A stretch of 64,000 nucleotides of DNA, from assembly GCF_022581195.2 (NCBI RefSeq), contig NC_061463.1, positions 8,804,001-8,868,000 of the forward strand. The letters run 5' to 3'. Origin of the DNA: Helicoverpa zea. Taxonomy: Eukaryota; Arthropoda; Insecta; Lepidoptera; Noctuidae. A model generated the notes under the pieces. It made no database searches. It was given only the letters and a program-made list of their open reading frames with translations, and was not told where the DNA came from. Below, piece by piece: positions 62,980 to 64,000 of the stretch; position 1 is the stretch's first letter, and each line of letters opens with the position of its first letter. Both the position numbers and the translations under genes were made by a program.

Positions 62980-64000
62980 CCTGTACGTAGTAGGTATGTA
63001 TATACATATGTATCTTCATAATTTTCGATTGTCATAAATAGCTTTTATTGATCCTAAAGAGTGGTACTAAGCCTGGTTCGTTACAAAAGGAAAATGCACA
63101 AACACCACTGAAATACTATTCCGGAGAATGCAGGAAAATTAATTCTTGCATCGCCTCATTAACGAAAACATCGATCGCAATACAGAGTAATTGCTATAAT
63201 TATGGACTAAATCATATTGTTTCAAAACAAGATTGTCCAAAACTGCTATTGGCTTCACTCTGCACCGGCGGATGACCTAAATGATGCAAGCGTTTGTGTT
63301 ATACATAGAAGGTCGATATACCATTCAAAATTTTATTCTTTCTAAAATAAAACTATTAACGAACCAAGTAATTAAATGGCGTTTTTAATAAACGTGCTAC
63401 TAACTGCGCACGTGTCTCAATTACTTATTTTAGAGGAAACGGAAATACGAGCTATAAAGTAAACCGTTATTAACTAAAAAGTTTTTTTCGTTTAATTTTA
63501 ACAAGGCATTTACCTTGCGACTGTATAAGGCATATAAAATATGTATCAAGGAAAATATAATCTTGAGTTGACCTTTTACTATATCAATAGAAAAAAAAAC
63601 CTTGATAAGTTTTGCACCACATTGACAAACCAATCAATGAACTTCCATAACTATGCCTGTTGTTGCCCTGTATGTGCTTTATGAGACTTAGAAAAATAAC
63701 TTCTCACTTCATTTAATCCAAGAGCCAGGAGCATATATACCGACTTCGCAGGATGCGGACGAAACAGCTAGCCACGCCCAGTAGTTCTTTTTAATCATAC
63801 GCTTTTACACTATCTACTATCAAAATGCATGTATTAAGACCATCAGTCATTAATCTACAAAAAATCTCACAATGCTGCTCACGTAACGAAGGCACACGCA
63901 GTAATGATATGAACTAATTGCTTGACGTTACCCACATACATGCTTAATGTTCAACTATTTCCTTCTTTCTACCACACTTGAATTCCGGACTGTAATTGCT
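62980..64000. other. gene-free stretch to the window end
   Basis: AT-rich, no supportable gene or element. Confidence 0.35.

Noticed and set aside
1..64000. CRISPR arrays, operons, riboswitches, bacterial origins
   Set aside because: Intron-containing genes, SINE, Helitron, MITE and mariner elements show a eukaryotic nuclear genome; no regularly spaced direct repeats of CRISPR type were seen.

Overview
The window looks like nuclear DNA from a moth or butterfly, probably a noctuoid-type genome. It is AT-rich, with small exons bounded by GT..AG introns, scattered TAGGTAC/TAGGTAGG simple sequence, and non-autonomous Helitron-like repeats, a tRNA-derived SINE and many MITEs of types familiar from Lepidoptera. 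There are no prokaryotic features. All genes were built by hand-splicing: joining acceptor and donor sites in a compatible reading phase.

Left part (1-16.1 kb) is gene-dense. (1) The 3' four-fifths of an MCRIP/FAM195-family gene on + (five exons, 1-1804, first exon cut by the window edge). (2) A + strand gene for an unrecognised coiled-coil protein (about 4240-6860, 5' end unresolved). (3) A complete Mpv17/PMP22-family inner-membrane protein gene on - (186 aa, four coding exons, 13857-7560, with a probable 5' UTR exon near 15.9-16.05 kb). Genes 2 and 3 are convergent and their poly(A) signals lie about 30 bases apart. (4) Nested inside an intron of gene 3, on the opposite strand, is a complete three-exon gene for a 70-residue very basic protein with a KEN box and SP/TP sites (9530-11723). 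I do not recognise it and consider it the best candidate for something undescribed. A tRNA-Leu(AAG) lies in another intron of gene 3.

The rest (16-64 kb) is mostly intron-like or intergenic DNA. It holds four in-phase exons (48666-55405, +) of a serine/proline-rich segment of a larger unidentified protein, a 42-base candidate exon at 42588, a candidate exon of uncertain strand at 58030, and several CpG-richer promoter/5' UTR-like blocks (18.4, 19.1, 33.5, 44.2, 45.1, 60.0 kb). Those blocks could be alternative first exons of one long + strand gene, but that is inference.

Transposons are well resolved in places: a pogo-like element with TA duplication (26368-27997), a PIF/Harbinger-type fold-back MITE with TTA duplication (28117-28436), an internally deleted mariner with TA duplication (38269-39170), and a nest in which a hAT element with an 8-base duplication (50919-53325) holds a second inverted-repeat element (51282-52374), which in turn holds a MULE-like long-inverted-repeat element with a perfect 9-base duplication (51601-52291).
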